Shown: positions 1-9,137 of the stretch, piece by piece | How positions within the stretch are numbered: the stretch's first letter is position 1 | Layout: every line of letters begins with the position of its first letter | Assembly (NCBI GenBank): GCA_029267995.1 | Contig: JAJUHG010000005.1 | Coordinates: 1 to 32,847, forward strand | DNA: 32,847 bases | Source of the DNA: Micrococcales bacterium | GTDB taxonomy: Bacteria > Actinomycetota > Actinomycetes > Actinomycetales > Cellulomonadaceae | Reading direction: 5' to 3' | Program-made: the position numbers and the translations under genes | The notes under the pieces: generated by a model | The model's input: only the letters and a program-made list of their open reading frames with translations | What the model was told of the DNA's origin: nothing | The model's database searches: none

Positions 1-1074
1 CCCCTCGACCGCGGGCAGCAGGCCGACGACGGCGCGTCCGACGGTCGTCTTGCCCGAGCCCGACTCGCCCACGAGGCCCACGACCTCGCCCTCGGCGATG
101 TCGAGGTCGATCTTGTCGACCGCGCGGAAGGCGGGCGTGCGCCCCCGCTTGGGGTACTCGATCGACAGGCCGCGCGCCTCGAGGACGCGCGGGGTCGCGG
201 TGGTCTGCTCGGGCTGCGTGGTTGCGGCGTCCCGCTCGGCGACCGCGACCGATCCCAGGTGCGGCACGGCGGACAGCAGCTGGCGCGTGTAGGGGTGCTG
301 CGGGTCCTTGAAGATCCGCTCGGCGATGTCCCGCTCGACGACGTGCCCGTCCTTCATCACGAGGATGCGGTCGGCGAGGTCGGCGACCACGCCCATGTCG
401 TGCGTGATGAGCAGGATCCCGGAGTTGATGCGGTGCCGCAGGTCCCGCATGAGCTTGAGGATCTCGGCCTGGACGGTCACGTCGAGCGCCGTCGTCGGCT
501 CGTCCGCGATGAGCAGCTTGGGGTCGAGCGAGAGTGCCTGCGCGATCATCGCGCGCTGCCGCTGCCCCCCAGAGAGCTGGTGGGGGTACTTGTCGACCGA
601 GATCTCGGGGTCGGGGATCTCGACCATCGCGAGCAGCTCGATCGCACGGGCACGGGCCTCCTTGGGGCCCATGTCGGTGTGCGCGCGCAGCGTCTCGATG
701 ATCTGGAAACCCACGGTGTAGACGGGGTTGAGCGCCGTCATCGGCTCCTGGAAGATCACGGCGACCTCGTCACCGCGGACCTTGCGCAGCTGCGAGTGGC
801 TCAGCCCGATGAGCTCCTGGCCCGCGAGCTTCGCGCTGCCCTTCGCGCGCCCGTTGGGCGGCAGGAGGCCGATGAGGGACATCGAGGACTGCGTCTTGCC
901 CGACCCGGACTCGCCGACGATCGCGACGACCTCACCGGGGTGCACCTCGTAGGAGACGTCCTCGGCGGCGGGGTACCACTCGCCGTCGACCCAGAAGTCG
1001 ACGCCGAGGCCCTCGACGCGCAGGATCGGCTCGCCCGTGCGCGACGGGGTCTCGAGCTCGGTCTGCGTGCTCAC
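1..1074 (-). CDS. Dipeptide/oligopeptide ABC transporter ATP-binding protein, fused DppD-DppF type (two ATPase domains), truncated by window edge
   Basis: Minus-strand reading from GTG at 1074: MSTQTELETPSRTGEPILRVEGLDVDFW...GESGSGKTQSSMSLIGLLPP...LSGGQRQRAMIAQAL...LLIADEPTTALDVTVQ..., then a second domain with ...GLVGESGSGKTTVGRAVVGLLPAVEG running off position 1. Not in the ORF track because it has no stop inside the window. Confidence 0.93.
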   Translation of the reverse strand, partial: MSTQTELETPSRTGEPILRVEGLGVDFWVDGEWYPAAEDVSYEVHPGEVVAIVGESGSGKTQSSMSLIGLLPPNGRAKGSAKLAGQELIGLSHSQLRKVRGDEVAVIFQEPMTALNPVYTVGFQIIETLRAHTDMGPKEARARAIELLAMVEIPDPEISVDKYPHQLSGGQRQRAMIAQALSLDPKLLIADEPTTALDVTVQAEILKLMRDLRHRINSGILLITHDMGVVADLADRILVMKDGHVVERDIAERIFKDPQHPYTRQLLSAVPHLGSVAVAERDAATTQPEQTTATPRVLEARGLSIEYPKRGRTPAFRAVDKIDLDIAEGEVVGLVGESGSGKTTVGRAVVGLLPAVEG

Positions 1075-1106
1075 CGGTCACCTTCCTTCACTGCGAGAAT
1101 CTTTCC

Positions 1107-1649
1107 ATGAGACCCACCGAGACGATGCGTCCTGGTTCGAGCCGGCCGATCGCGGTCGCGGTCGTCGTGTGCTGCGCGGTCGCGCTCGGCGCGGTCGCGG
1201 TGTCCGGCCCCGCCCCCGTCGTGCTCGCCCGCACCCTCGCCGCGGCAGCGCTGATCTGCGCGCTCGCCTGGGCGGTGTACTGGCGTCCCGAGGTCGAGGT
1301 GTCCGACGGCGGCGTGCGCATCGTCAACCCGTGGCGCACCGTGCACGTGCCCTGGCCCGCGCTCGAGGGGGTCTCGCACCGCTGGTCCTTGACCGTCACG
1401 ACGGTCGACGGGCGCAAGGTCTCGGCCTTCGCGGCTCCCGCGCGCGGCTTGGCCGAGCAGGGTGCCGGGACCGCACTCAGCGCGGCACGGGCGGTCGAGG
1501 ACCGGCGCGAGGCGCTGCGGGCCGCGGGCTTCCTCGACGACGTGCGTCTCGAGGGCGCACCGGTCACGGTCGAGCCTGCGACGGGCCCCGTGCTCGTGTG
1601 CCTCGGAGCGCTCGTCGCGACGGTCGCGAGCGTGCTGCTGCCGGGCTGA
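1107..1649 (+). CDS. Small membrane protein with bacterial PH-like domain
   Basis: Two hydrophobic N-terminal helices followed by VEVSDGGVRIVNPWRTVHVPWPALEGVSHRWSLTVTTVDGRKVSAFAAPARG, typical of actinobacterial PH-domain (bPH6-like) proteins; one C-terminal hydrophobic helix. Confidence 0.8.
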   Translation: MRPTETMRPGSSRPIAVAVVVCCAVALGAVAVSGPAPVVLARTLAAAALICALAWAVYWRPEVEVSDGGVRIVNPWRTVHVPWPALEGVSHRWSLTVTTVDGRKVSAFAAPARGLAEQGAGTALSAARAVEDRREALRAAGFLDDVRLEGAPVTVEPATGPVLVCLGALVATVASVLLPG

Positions 1650-1657
1650 GACGGCCA

Positions 1658-2731
1658 TCAGCCGCCCGCTCCGTCGACGGTCCCGACACTCGCGGCACGT
1701 GCGGCGCGCTTGGCCGCGGCCTTCTCGGTGCGGCGCAGCGCACGGGCGGTCGGGATGCGTCGCTGGCGCGGGTCGAACGCGTCGCGCAGACCGTCACCGA
1801 TGAAGTTGATGCACAGCGCGATCGCGACGATGAACAGACCGGGCCACCAGAACAGCCACGGGCGGGTCGCGAACGCCGTCTGGTACTCGTTGATGAGCAG
1901 GCCGAGCGAGACGTCGGGCGAGCGGACCCCGAAGCCGAGGTAGCTCAGCGCCGTCTCGAGCAGGATCGCCGCGCTCATCAGCAGCGTCGTGTTGACGATG
2001 ATGACGCCCATCGCGTTGGGCAGCATGTGCTTGAACATGATGCGCGCGTTCGAGGCACCTGCGACGCGCGCAGCGTCGACGAACTCGCGCTCGCGCAGCG
2101 ACAGGAAGTCACCACGCACGAGCCGCGCGAGACCCGTCCACGAGATGAATCCGAGGGTCACCGCGAGGATGAAGGCGTTGACGCTGCCGAAGATCTTGCC
2201 GAGGACGGCCCCGATGACGATCGTCGGCAGGACGATGAACACGTCGGTCAGACGCATCAGGAGGTTGTCGAGCCAGCCGCGGAAGAAGCCCGAGAACGCA
2301 CCGACGAGGACGCCGATCACGGTCGCGATGAGGCCGATGATGACCATCATCATGAGCGACTGCTGGGTGCCGCGCATCGTGAGCGCGAACATGTCCTTGC
2401 CGATCGCGTCCTGGCCGAACGGGTAGTTGCCGATCTGGAAGCCGTTCTCGCCGAACACCTGGAGCGTGGGGCGCCCGCCGGGGATCTCGACGGGGTTGGA
2501 GCCGCCGAAGCCGCCGCCCTTCCACCAGCCGGGGATGGGTCCCCAGCCGATCGACGTGGTCGCGAGGGCGACGATCCCGAGCAGGACGACGACGGCGATC
2601 ATCGCGCCCTTGTGCCGCACGAAGCGGCGGAAGACGATCTGGCCCTGCGAGAGGCCCTCGACCTCCTTGAGCTCGATCGCGTTCTCGAGGCGGTCGCCCT
2701 CCTCGGGGAGGGTCTGCTCGATGTTGGTCAT
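1658..2731 (-). CDS. ABC transporter permease (DppC/OppC-like)
   Basis: BPD_transp_1 features including ARVAGASNARIMFKHMLPNAMGVIIVN (EAA-like motif); start overlaps the stop of the upstream permease by ATGA. Confidence 0.93.
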   Translation of the reverse strand: MTNIEQTLPEEGDRLENAIELKEVEGLSQGQIVFRRFVRHKGAMIAVVVLLGIVALATTSIGWGPIPGWWKGGGFGGSNPVEIPGGRPTLQVFGENGFQIGNYPFGQDAIGKDMFALTMRGTQQSLMMMVIIGLIATVIGVLVGAFSGFFRGWLDNLLMRLTDVFIVLPTIVIGAVLGKIFGSVNAFILAVTLGFISWTGLARLVRGDFLSLREREFVDAARVAGASNARIMFKHMLPNAMGVIIVNTTLLMSAAILLETALSYLGFGVRSPDVSLGLLINEYQTAFATRPWLFWWPGLFIVAIALCINFIGDGLRDAFDPRQRRIPTARALRRTEKAAAKRAARAASVGTVDGAGG

Positions 2732-4263
2732 GCGTTCACCCGGATCCGTGGGTCGAGGGCGGCGTAGACGAGGTCGGCGACGAAGTTCGCGAGGACCGCG
2801 ACACCGCCGACGATGAGGACGTAGATCATGAGGGGGTCGAGCTCAGCGCGGTCGAGCGAGCGCAGGAACATCGTGCCCATGCCGGTCCAGCCGAAGATCC
2901 GCTCGGTGATGATCGCGCCACCCAGGAGGGCCGCGATGTCGATCGGGACGATCGTCGCGAGCGGGATCAGTGAGTTGCGGAAGGCGTGGCGCATGATCAC
3001 GACGCGCTCGGTGAGGCCCTTCGCGCGCGCGGTGCGCACGTAGTCCTGGTTCATGACCTCGAGCATGCTCGCGCGCTGGTAGCGGGTGTAGCCCGCGAAG
3101 GAGATGAGGATGAGCGCGAGCGTCGGCAGCAGCAGGTGGGTCAGCTGGTCGAGCGTGACGACCCAGTACGAGCCGGTCAGCCCGGGGGTCTGCGAGCCGA
3201 TCGTGGGGATCGGGCGACCGTTGATGACCGAGGACTCCGAGTAGGGCCGCCAGGCCTGCATGAGCCGGTCGGTGAAGATGAGGAAGCCGACGCCGACCGC
3301 GACGAAGGCTGCGGTGCGCGCCGAGACCCACTTGTCCGGGCCGCCCCACAGCAGGCCGATCACGATGCCCGCGACGACCGCGCTGACCGCGAGCCCCGCG
3401 ATGAGGCCCCCGTTCGCGGCGCGGAAGACGATCTGCATCGGGAACCACAGCGCGGCGCCGAGGACGGCGGTCGTGAGAGCGGAGAACAGCGCGCGCCGGT
3501 TGCGCAGTCCCGCGGAGATGCTCGTGACCACGTAGGCGAGGCCGAGGCCCGAGACGAGGATGACGACGGGGCCCAGGCTCGGGTCGAGCAGCCACTTCGT
3601 CGCGGAGATGTAGGCGAGCACGGCGGCGACGACGACGGTCGAGGAGCCGAGCACGACGAGCCTGCGCCGCCAATGGCCGCCGGCCGCCGAGGAGAACACG
3701 ATGCCGACGACGAGCGATATCGCGGCTATCGCGAGCGGGGAGATCGTCGCGGCGCGCAAGAAGTCGTTGAACCCGATCGCGACCCACTGCTTGAGCAGGA
3801 CCGCGACCCAGAAGGTCGGCAGGGAGTACAGCAGGAACGACAGGAAGATGATCCCGTAGTCGAAGCCCTCGTACTGGCGCAGCGCGCTCACGACTCCGAC
3901 GAGCACGCCGACGACGATCGCGAGGACCGTCGCGACCGCGACGAGCTTGAGCGTCACGATCAGCGCCGAGGCGAGCAGCTCGCTCACGGGCTGGTTCGTG
4001 CTCCACGCAAGACCGAGGTCGCACTTGCCGACCGCACAGCCGGCGACTCCGCCGAGCCACGAGAGGTAGCGCACGGGGGACGGCGTGTCGAGGTCGAGCA
4101 GCGCGATGCGCTCGGCGATCAGGGCTTCTTTGTTGGGGGCGGTGCTCGTGCGCAGGTCCTCGAGCGGGTCGACGGCGATGTCGGCCAGGACGAAGACGAG
4201 GAACGTCGCGACAAGGAGGACCGCTACCGACGACAAGAGCCGCCGGAGCACGAAGTTCAGCAT
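2728..4263 (-). CDS. ABC transporter permease (DppB/OppB-like) with large internal hydrophobic insertion
   Basis: ATG at 4263 gives MLNFVLRRLLSSVAVLLVATFLVF; C-terminal EAA motif VRTARAKGLTERVVIMRHAFRNSLIPLATIV; 511 aa. The ORF-track start at 4341 is upstream of the likely start. Confidence 0.92.
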   Translation of the reverse strand: MLNFVLRRLLSSVAVLLVATFLVFVLADIAVDPLEDLRTSTAPNKEALIAERIALLDLDTPSPVRYLSWLGGVAGCAVGKCDLGLAWSTNQPVSELLASALIVTLKLVAVATVLAIVVGVLVGVVSALRQYEGFDYGIIFLSFLLYSLPTFWVAVLLKQWVAIGFNDFLRAATISPLAIAAISLVVGIVFSSAAGGHWRRRLVVLGSSTVVVAAVLAYISATKWLLDPSLGPVVILVSGLGLAYVVTSISAGLRNRRALFSALTTAVLGAALWFPMQIVFRAANGGLIAGLAVSAVVAGIVIGLLWGGPDKWVSARTAAFVAVGVGFLIFTDRLMQAWRPYSESSVINGRPIPTIGSQTPGLTGSYWVVTLDQLTHLLLPTLALILISFAGYTRYQRASMLEVMNQDYVRTARAKGLTERVVIMRHAFRNSLIPLATIVPIDIAALLGGAIITERIFGWTGMGTMFLRSLDRAELDPLMIYVLIVGGVAVLANFVADLVYAALDPRIRVNA

Positions 4264-4443
4264 GGGTACACGACCTCTTGGACGGTTGTTGGCCCGGGCT
4301 CCTCCTCGAGCACCGTGGCGGCAGCCTATAACCAACCGCACGATGCTCGGGGCGCTGGGACGCGACGGGGGTGCTGGAGCGTGTGCCCCAGCACCCCACG
4401 TCGCTGGCGGAACCCTAGGTCCGGGTCACCGAGGTGACCTGGG

Positions 4444-6303
4444 TCAGGACGTCTTCTCCCAGTTCCAGAACCCGTGGAAGATCGTCGGGCTCAGGGGGAT
4501 CGGGTCGACACCGGTGACCTGCTCGTTCCAGGCGTTGACGCCCGGGAACTGGAAGATCGTGATGCCGAAGGCGTCTGCCCACAGGTGCTTCTCGACCTCG
4601 CGCAGGATCTCCTGCTGACGGTCGGCCTCGGTCTCCGTCTGGAGCTCGTCGAACAGCGCGTCGACCTCCTCGTTGGAGTAGCCGTAGAAGTTGTTCGCGC
4701 CACCGGTGCGGAAGTTCGCGTCCGCCTCGGTCACGGCCAGCGAGGTCGACTGCCACCCGAAGAGGTTGGCGTCGTACTGGTCGGTGGCCGTGTCGAGCAT
4801 CGTGCCCCAGTTGTCGTTGCCACCGTCGATGACGTTGAAGCCGGCCTCGGCGGCCGACTCGGCGATCAGCTGGAACTGCTGGGCACGACGCACGTTCGAC
4901 GCGCCGTAGAGGAAGCGCACGTCGACCGGGGTGTCGACACCGGCCTCCTCGAGGAGCTGCTTGGCCTTCTCGATGTCCTGCTGGGCGTAGAAGTCCGAGC
5001 CGTTCTCCGCGACCATCTGGTCGTACGTCGGGGCGTCCGGCGTGAGGATGAACGAGTTACGCACGTTCGCGTCCGGGTTGAGCGGACGGATGAGCTGCTC
5101 GACGATCTGCTCGCGCGGGATCGTCAGCAGGAACGCCTGGCGGACCTTCTTCGCGACCTCGGCGTCGCCGCCGTAGGTGGCCGGGTCGAAGGGGCCGCCG
5201 TTGTTCTGGACCATGTCGACGTGCTCGTAGGTCGCGTCCTGGCCCGTCTCGACGACGACGCCGTCGATCGCCTCGAGGGCGGCGAGGGTGTCGGCCGTGG
5301 CCTGCGGGGCGAGCATGTCGATCTCACCGTTCTGGAGCGCCTGGACGAGGGCCTGCGGGTCCTCGTTGTAGCGGACCGTGATGTTCTCGACCTTGCCGAC
5401 CTTGTCGCCGGTGTACTTGGCGTTCTTCGTCAGGGTGATGTACTGGTTCTCGACGAAGTCCGTGATGATGTACGGACCCGAGGAGAGGTACAGACCCTCG
5501 TCGGAGGGCAGCGACGTGAAGTCGTAACCCGTGCGCCACGCCTCGGAGATCGCCGAGAGAGCAGCGCGGTCGTTCTCCTCGAAGGCCTTGACGAGGGCGT
5601 CCTTCGCGGCGGCCGGGTCGTCGCCGAGGCCCGCGAGACGCGCGGTCACGTGGGCGGGGACGCCGTAGCCGAAGTTGGTCTCCCAGTCGGCGAAGGGCTT
5701 CGTGTAGACGAGGGTCACGGAGCGACCGTCGTCACCGACCTCGGGCATGTCCTCGACGAGCGAGAGGCCCGGGGAGGCCGAGGTGAAGTAGACCGAGTCC
5801 TCGGGGACGATGAGCTCGCCCGTCTCCTCGTCGGTCTCGAAGTCCTCCTCGTTGTCGTTGAAGTGGCCCGAGACGGCGCCCCAGTACAGGAGCATGTCAG
5901 CCGCGTCGACCGGCGTGCCGTCCGACCAGGTGACGCCCTCGTTGATCGTGTACTTGACGGTCAGCGGGTCGTCCGAGAGCTTCTCGTACGTGCCGAACGA
6001 CGTGTCCTGCGCGAGGTTGAGGTCGCCGTCGTAGTAGTTGAAGCCCGCCTGCGTCATGTAGAGGATGATCGCGTTGGCCGTGGCGTTGCCGTGGCTCGTG
6101 TCCGAGTTGTACGAGTAGAACGGCTGGTTCCACCCGACCGTCACGGTCGAGCCGGCGCCGGGCTCACCGGTGTCCTCGGGAGCGCTCGTGGTCTCGGTGG
6201 TGGTCGGAGTGTCATCCTCCGCCGCCGGGGTGGAGCACGCAGCGAGGGCGAGAGCCGCCGTCGCCAGCACGGCCCCGACCGCACTGAATCGCCTGATCTT
6301 CAA
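4444..6303 (-). CDS. ABC transporter substrate-binding lipoprotein, SBP_bac_5 family
   Basis: Lipoprotein signal MKIRRFSAVGAVLATAALALAACSTPAAEDD; VTWSDGTPVDAADMLLYW, YNEDPQALVQALQNGEIDM typical of family 5 peptide-binding proteins. Confidence 0.94.
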   Translation of the reverse strand: MKIRRFSAVGAVLATAALALAACSTPAAEDDTPTTTETTSAPEDTGEPGAGSTVTVGWNQPFYSYNSDTSHGNATANAIILYMTQAGFNYYDGDLNLAQDTSFGTYEKLSDDPLTVKYTINEGVTWSDGTPVDAADMLLYWGAVSGHFNDNEEDFETDEETGELIVPEDSVYFTSASPGLSLVEDMPEVGDDGRSVTLVYTKPFADWETNFGYGVPAHVTARLAGLGDDPAAAKDALVKAFEENDRAALSAISEAWRTGYDFTSLPSDEGLYLSSGPYIITDFVENQYITLTKNAKYTGDKVGKVENITVRYNEDPQALVQALQNGEIDMLAPQATADTLAALEAIDGVVVETGQDATYEHVDMVQNNGGPFDPATYGGDAEVAKKVRQAFLLTIPREQIVEQLIRPLNPDANVRNSFILTPDAPTYDQMVAENGSDFYAQQDIEKAKQLLEEAGVDTPVDVRFLYGASNVRRAQQFQLIAESAAEAGFNVIDGGNDNWGTMLDTATDQYDANLFGWQSTSLAVTEADANFRTGGANNFYGYSNEEVDALFDELQTETEADRQQEILREVEKHLWADAFGITIFQFPGVNAWNEQVTGVDPIPLSPTIFHGFWNWEKTS

Positions 6304-6761
6304 GATTCCTCCTGGGAGTGAAACGCACCACCGAGCCCAGTTCGTCTCGCCCGAGGGCGAAAAGCGCTGGCGTCCGAGCGGCGGTTATGAGTACTGCGAC
6401 GTTACACATCGCGTACCGGGCAAAACGGGCGCAGGGCTCCTTCCCGGCCTATCGTTACCGAGTTGATACTGACGAGTACGTCCCAGCCTGCGAGACGTCT
6501 CCTGATATATCGGCTACCGGGCTCCAGGGCAAGCCGAGACGCCCCGTCCGGTGTGCGCGAGGTCACGTCCGCTCGCAGGGACGGGCGGGGACGAGCCGCG
6601 TAGGATCGCACAGATCCCCTGGAGTTCGTCGCTTGTCCGCGTGTTTTCGTGTCCGCGGCCGCAAGGGCCGCGCAGCTGTGTGAGTGCGGGAGAAGCGACC
6701 TACGGAGAACCGACTCGGTGACCGTACGTGGCTCCGGCACCCCCACGCGAACGGTTCACTC

Positions 6762-8462
6762 GTGCCTGACATCTCCTTCGCCGACCTCGGCCTGCCCGCA
6801 CCCCTGCTGCGCGCGGCGACCGACCTCGGCTTCACCACCCCGACCGCGATCCAGGAACGGGCGGTCCCCGCGCTGCTCGACGGCCGCGACGTCACGGGCA
6901 TCGCCCAGACCGGGACGGGCAAGACGGCGGCGTTCGGGCTGCCGATGCTCGCGGCCCTCGACCCGGCCGCGCGCCACGTCCAGGCGCTCGTCCTGACGCC
7001 CACGCGCGAGCTCGCGATGCAGGTCGCCGGTGCCGTGACGTCCTTCGCCGCCCACTCCCCCGGCGTCGACGTCGTCGCGGTGTACGGCGGCTCGCCGTAC
7101 CAGCCGCAGGCACGCGCACTGCAGGCCGGGGCGCAGGTCGTGGTCGGCACGCCCGGGCGCGTGATCGACCTCGTCGAGCGCGGCACGCTGCGCCTCGACC
7201 AGATCCGCTTCTTCGTGCTCGACGAGGCCGACGAGATGCTTCGCATGGGCTTCGCCGAGGACGTCGAGACGATCCTCGCGACCGCGCCCGAGCGCAAGCA
7301 GGTCGCGCTGTTCTCCGCGACGATGCCCGCACCGATCCGCCGCGTGGCAGCCCAGCACCTCCTCGACCCGGTCGAGGTCGCCGTGGCCCGGACGGCCACG
7401 ACCGTCCCCGCGGTGCGTCAGACCTACGCCGTCGTCCCCTTCCGGCACAAGACGGGCGCGCTCGTGCGGGTCCTCGCGACGAGCAGCGCCGAGGCCGCGA
7501 TCGTCTTCACGCGCACGCGCGGCGCGGCCGAGACGCTCGGGGCAGCGCTCGTCGAGCGCGGCATCTCTGCCGCGACGATCTCGGGCGACGTCGCACAGAA
7601 GGACCGCGAGAAGATCGTCGAGCGGCTGCGCAGCGGCGCGCTCGACGTGCTCGTCGCGACCGACGTCGCGGCGCGCGGCCTCGACGTCGAGCGCATCGGC
7701 CTCGTGGTCAACTTCGACCTGCCGGGCGAGCCGGAGTCCTACGTGCACCGCATCGGACGCACGGGTCGGGCCGGGCGCACGGGCGAGGCGATCACCTTCG
7801 TGACGCCGGCCGAGCGTGGCCGGCTGCGCGGTATCGAGCGCACGATCCGCACCTCGCTCGAGGAGGTCCAGGTCCCCTCCCCCGCCGACGTCTCGGCGCA
7901 CAAGGCACGCACGCTCCTCGCGCAGGTCCCCGCACGCACCGAGGCCGGGCGCCTCGAGCTCTACGCCGGGCAGCTCGACGAGCAGGACACGGCCGGCGCG
8001 GACCCCCTCGAGCTCGCGACAGCCCTGCTCGCGCTCGCGGTCGGCGACGACGGGCCGCGCGCACGCGAGGAGCAGGAGCGCTTCGAGGCCGAGCGTGCCG
8101 AGGCGAGGCGCGCGGCCGAGGAGCGTCGCACCGAGCGCCGCTCCCCCGACCACGTCCGCTCCCCGCGCGGGGGGCGCGAGCCGCTCGGCACCCGGTACCG
8201 GGTCGCCGTCGGGCACACCCACGGCGCGCAGCCGGGCGGGATCGTCGGTGCCCTGACGAACGAGGGCGGGCTGTCTGGCAAGGACCTGGGGAAGATCGAC
8301 ATCTTCGCGACGTTCTCGCTCGTCGACATCCGCACCCCGCTCGACGAGCGGGCGGTCGAGCGGATCTCTCGCGCGCGGGTCGCGGGCCGTCCCCTGCGGA
8401 TCGCGGTCGACCGCGGCGCGCCGAGCCACGACTCGCGCCGTCCGCGCGTGCGGCACGGGTGA
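6762..8462 (+). CDS. DEAD/DEAH-box ATP-dependent RNA helicase with C-terminal DbpA-like RNA-binding domain
   Basis: AQTGTGKTAAFGLP, PTRELAMQV, VLDEADEML, SATMP, HRIGRTGRAGRTG motifs; C-terminal YRVAVGHTHGAQPGGIVGALTNEGGLSGKDLGKIDIFATFSLVDI resembles the DbpA RBD. GTG at 6762 (MPDISFADLGL) chosen over the ORF-track start 6684. Confidence 0.95.
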   Translation: MPDISFADLGLPAPLLRAATDLGFTTPTAIQERAVPALLDGRDVTGIAQTGTGKTAAFGLPMLAALDPAARHVQALVLTPTRELAMQVAGAVTSFAAHSPGVDVVAVYGGSPYQPQARALQAGAQVVVGTPGRVIDLVERGTLRLDQIRFFVLDEADEMLRMGFAEDVETILATAPERKQVALFSATMPAPIRRVAAQHLLDPVEVAVARTATTVPAVRQTYAVVPFRHKTGALVRVLATSSAEAAIVFTRTRGAAETLGAALVERGISAATISGDVAQKDREKIVERLRSGALDVLVATDVAARGLDVERIGLVVNFDLPGEPESYVHRIGRTGRAGRTGEAITFVTPAERGRLRGIERTIRTSLEEVQVPSPADVSAHKARTLLAQVPARTEAGRLELYAGQLDEQDTAGADPLELATALLALAVGDDGPRAREEQERFEAERAEARRAAEERRTERRSPDHVRSPRGGREPLGTRYRVAVGHTHGAQPGGIVGALTNEGGLSGKDLGKIDIFATFSLVDIRTPLDERAVERISRARVAGRPLRIAVDRGAPSHDSRRPRVRHG

Positions 8463-8513
8463 GCTGCGAGACGGCGAGCATGTCTCGCGCCTGGCCGTAC
8501 CGGGTCGGGTGCC

Positions 8514-9137
8514 TCAGCCCTCGGTGTGCACGACGGGCACGGCGCCCGCGATCGTGATCTCGGCGAGCGTGCGGACGAGCTCGGTCGTCGAGACGACACC
8601 CCACACGTGGCCCGCGATCAGGACGTCGTCGAGCCGATGGCGTACCGGACGACCCATCGCGACGCGGACGACGTCGACGAGCGGGGTACGGGGCGCGACG
8701 CACAGCGGCGACCAGTCCGTGATGTCACCCACCGGGCGCCGGGCGAGAAGCGCACGGCCATAGCCGAGCGTGCCCGCGCTCACGAGGTGGAAACGCTCGC
8801 GAGAGACGATCCCGATCCGTTCGGGGACCGAGGTGTCCACGACCGCGACCGAGGAGACGAGCTCGGCGGCGAACAGATCGGCGAGGCGTGGACACGGCAT
8901 CGTCGCGTCGACGACCTCGACGTCACGTCCGAGCCTGGCGACAGGGAGGAACGGGTCGAGCGTCTGCGGCCCACGCTCGGTGCGCAGAGGTCGGGTGAGC
9001 TGAGGGGCGATGGTCTCGATGATCACGAGCAGATCGTGGCCCGGGAGCGCACCGCCCTGCACGACGACGTGCCCCGTCTTGCCCGGTCCTCGGGCGATGT
9101 TCGCGAGACGTTCAGGCTCAGGTCCTTCGGAAGCCAC
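8514..9137 (-). CDS. CBS-domain-like protein
   Basis: VDTSVPERIGIVSRERFHLVSAGTLGYGRALLARRPVGDITDWSPLCVAPRTPLVDVVRVAMGRP...LDDVLIAGHVWGVVSTTELVRTLAE resembles degenerate CBS pairs; overlaps the SDR stop by 20 bp. Confidence 0.65.
   Translation of the reverse strand: MASEGPEPERLANIARGPGKTGHVVVQGGALPGHDLLVIIETIAPQLTRPLRTERGPQTLDPFLPVARLGRDVEVVDATMPCPRLADLFAAELVSSVAVVDTSVPERIGIVSRERFHLVSAGTLGYGRALLARRPVGDITDWSPLCVAPRTPLVDVVRVAMGRPVRHRLDDVLIAGHVWGVVSTTELVRTLAEITIAGAVPVVHTEG

Noticed and set aside
1071-1658. 195-aa minus-strand ORF between permease C and the ATPase
   Set aside because: Arg/Asp-rich shadow of the PH-domain gene on the plus strand, which has coherent TM and PH-like features.
4474-6321. 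615-aa plus-strand ORF
   Set aside because: Antisense shadow of the substrate-binding protein.
6304-6761. Possible small genes or ncRNA in the 450-bp gap before the helicase
   Set aside because: ORFs there lack recognisable features; a short GC hairpin near 6655 is too weak to support an RNA gene. A long 5' leader of the helicase remains possible but is not demonstrated.
6756-8456. 566-aa minus-strand ORF
   Set aside because: Antisense shadow of the DEAD-box helicase.
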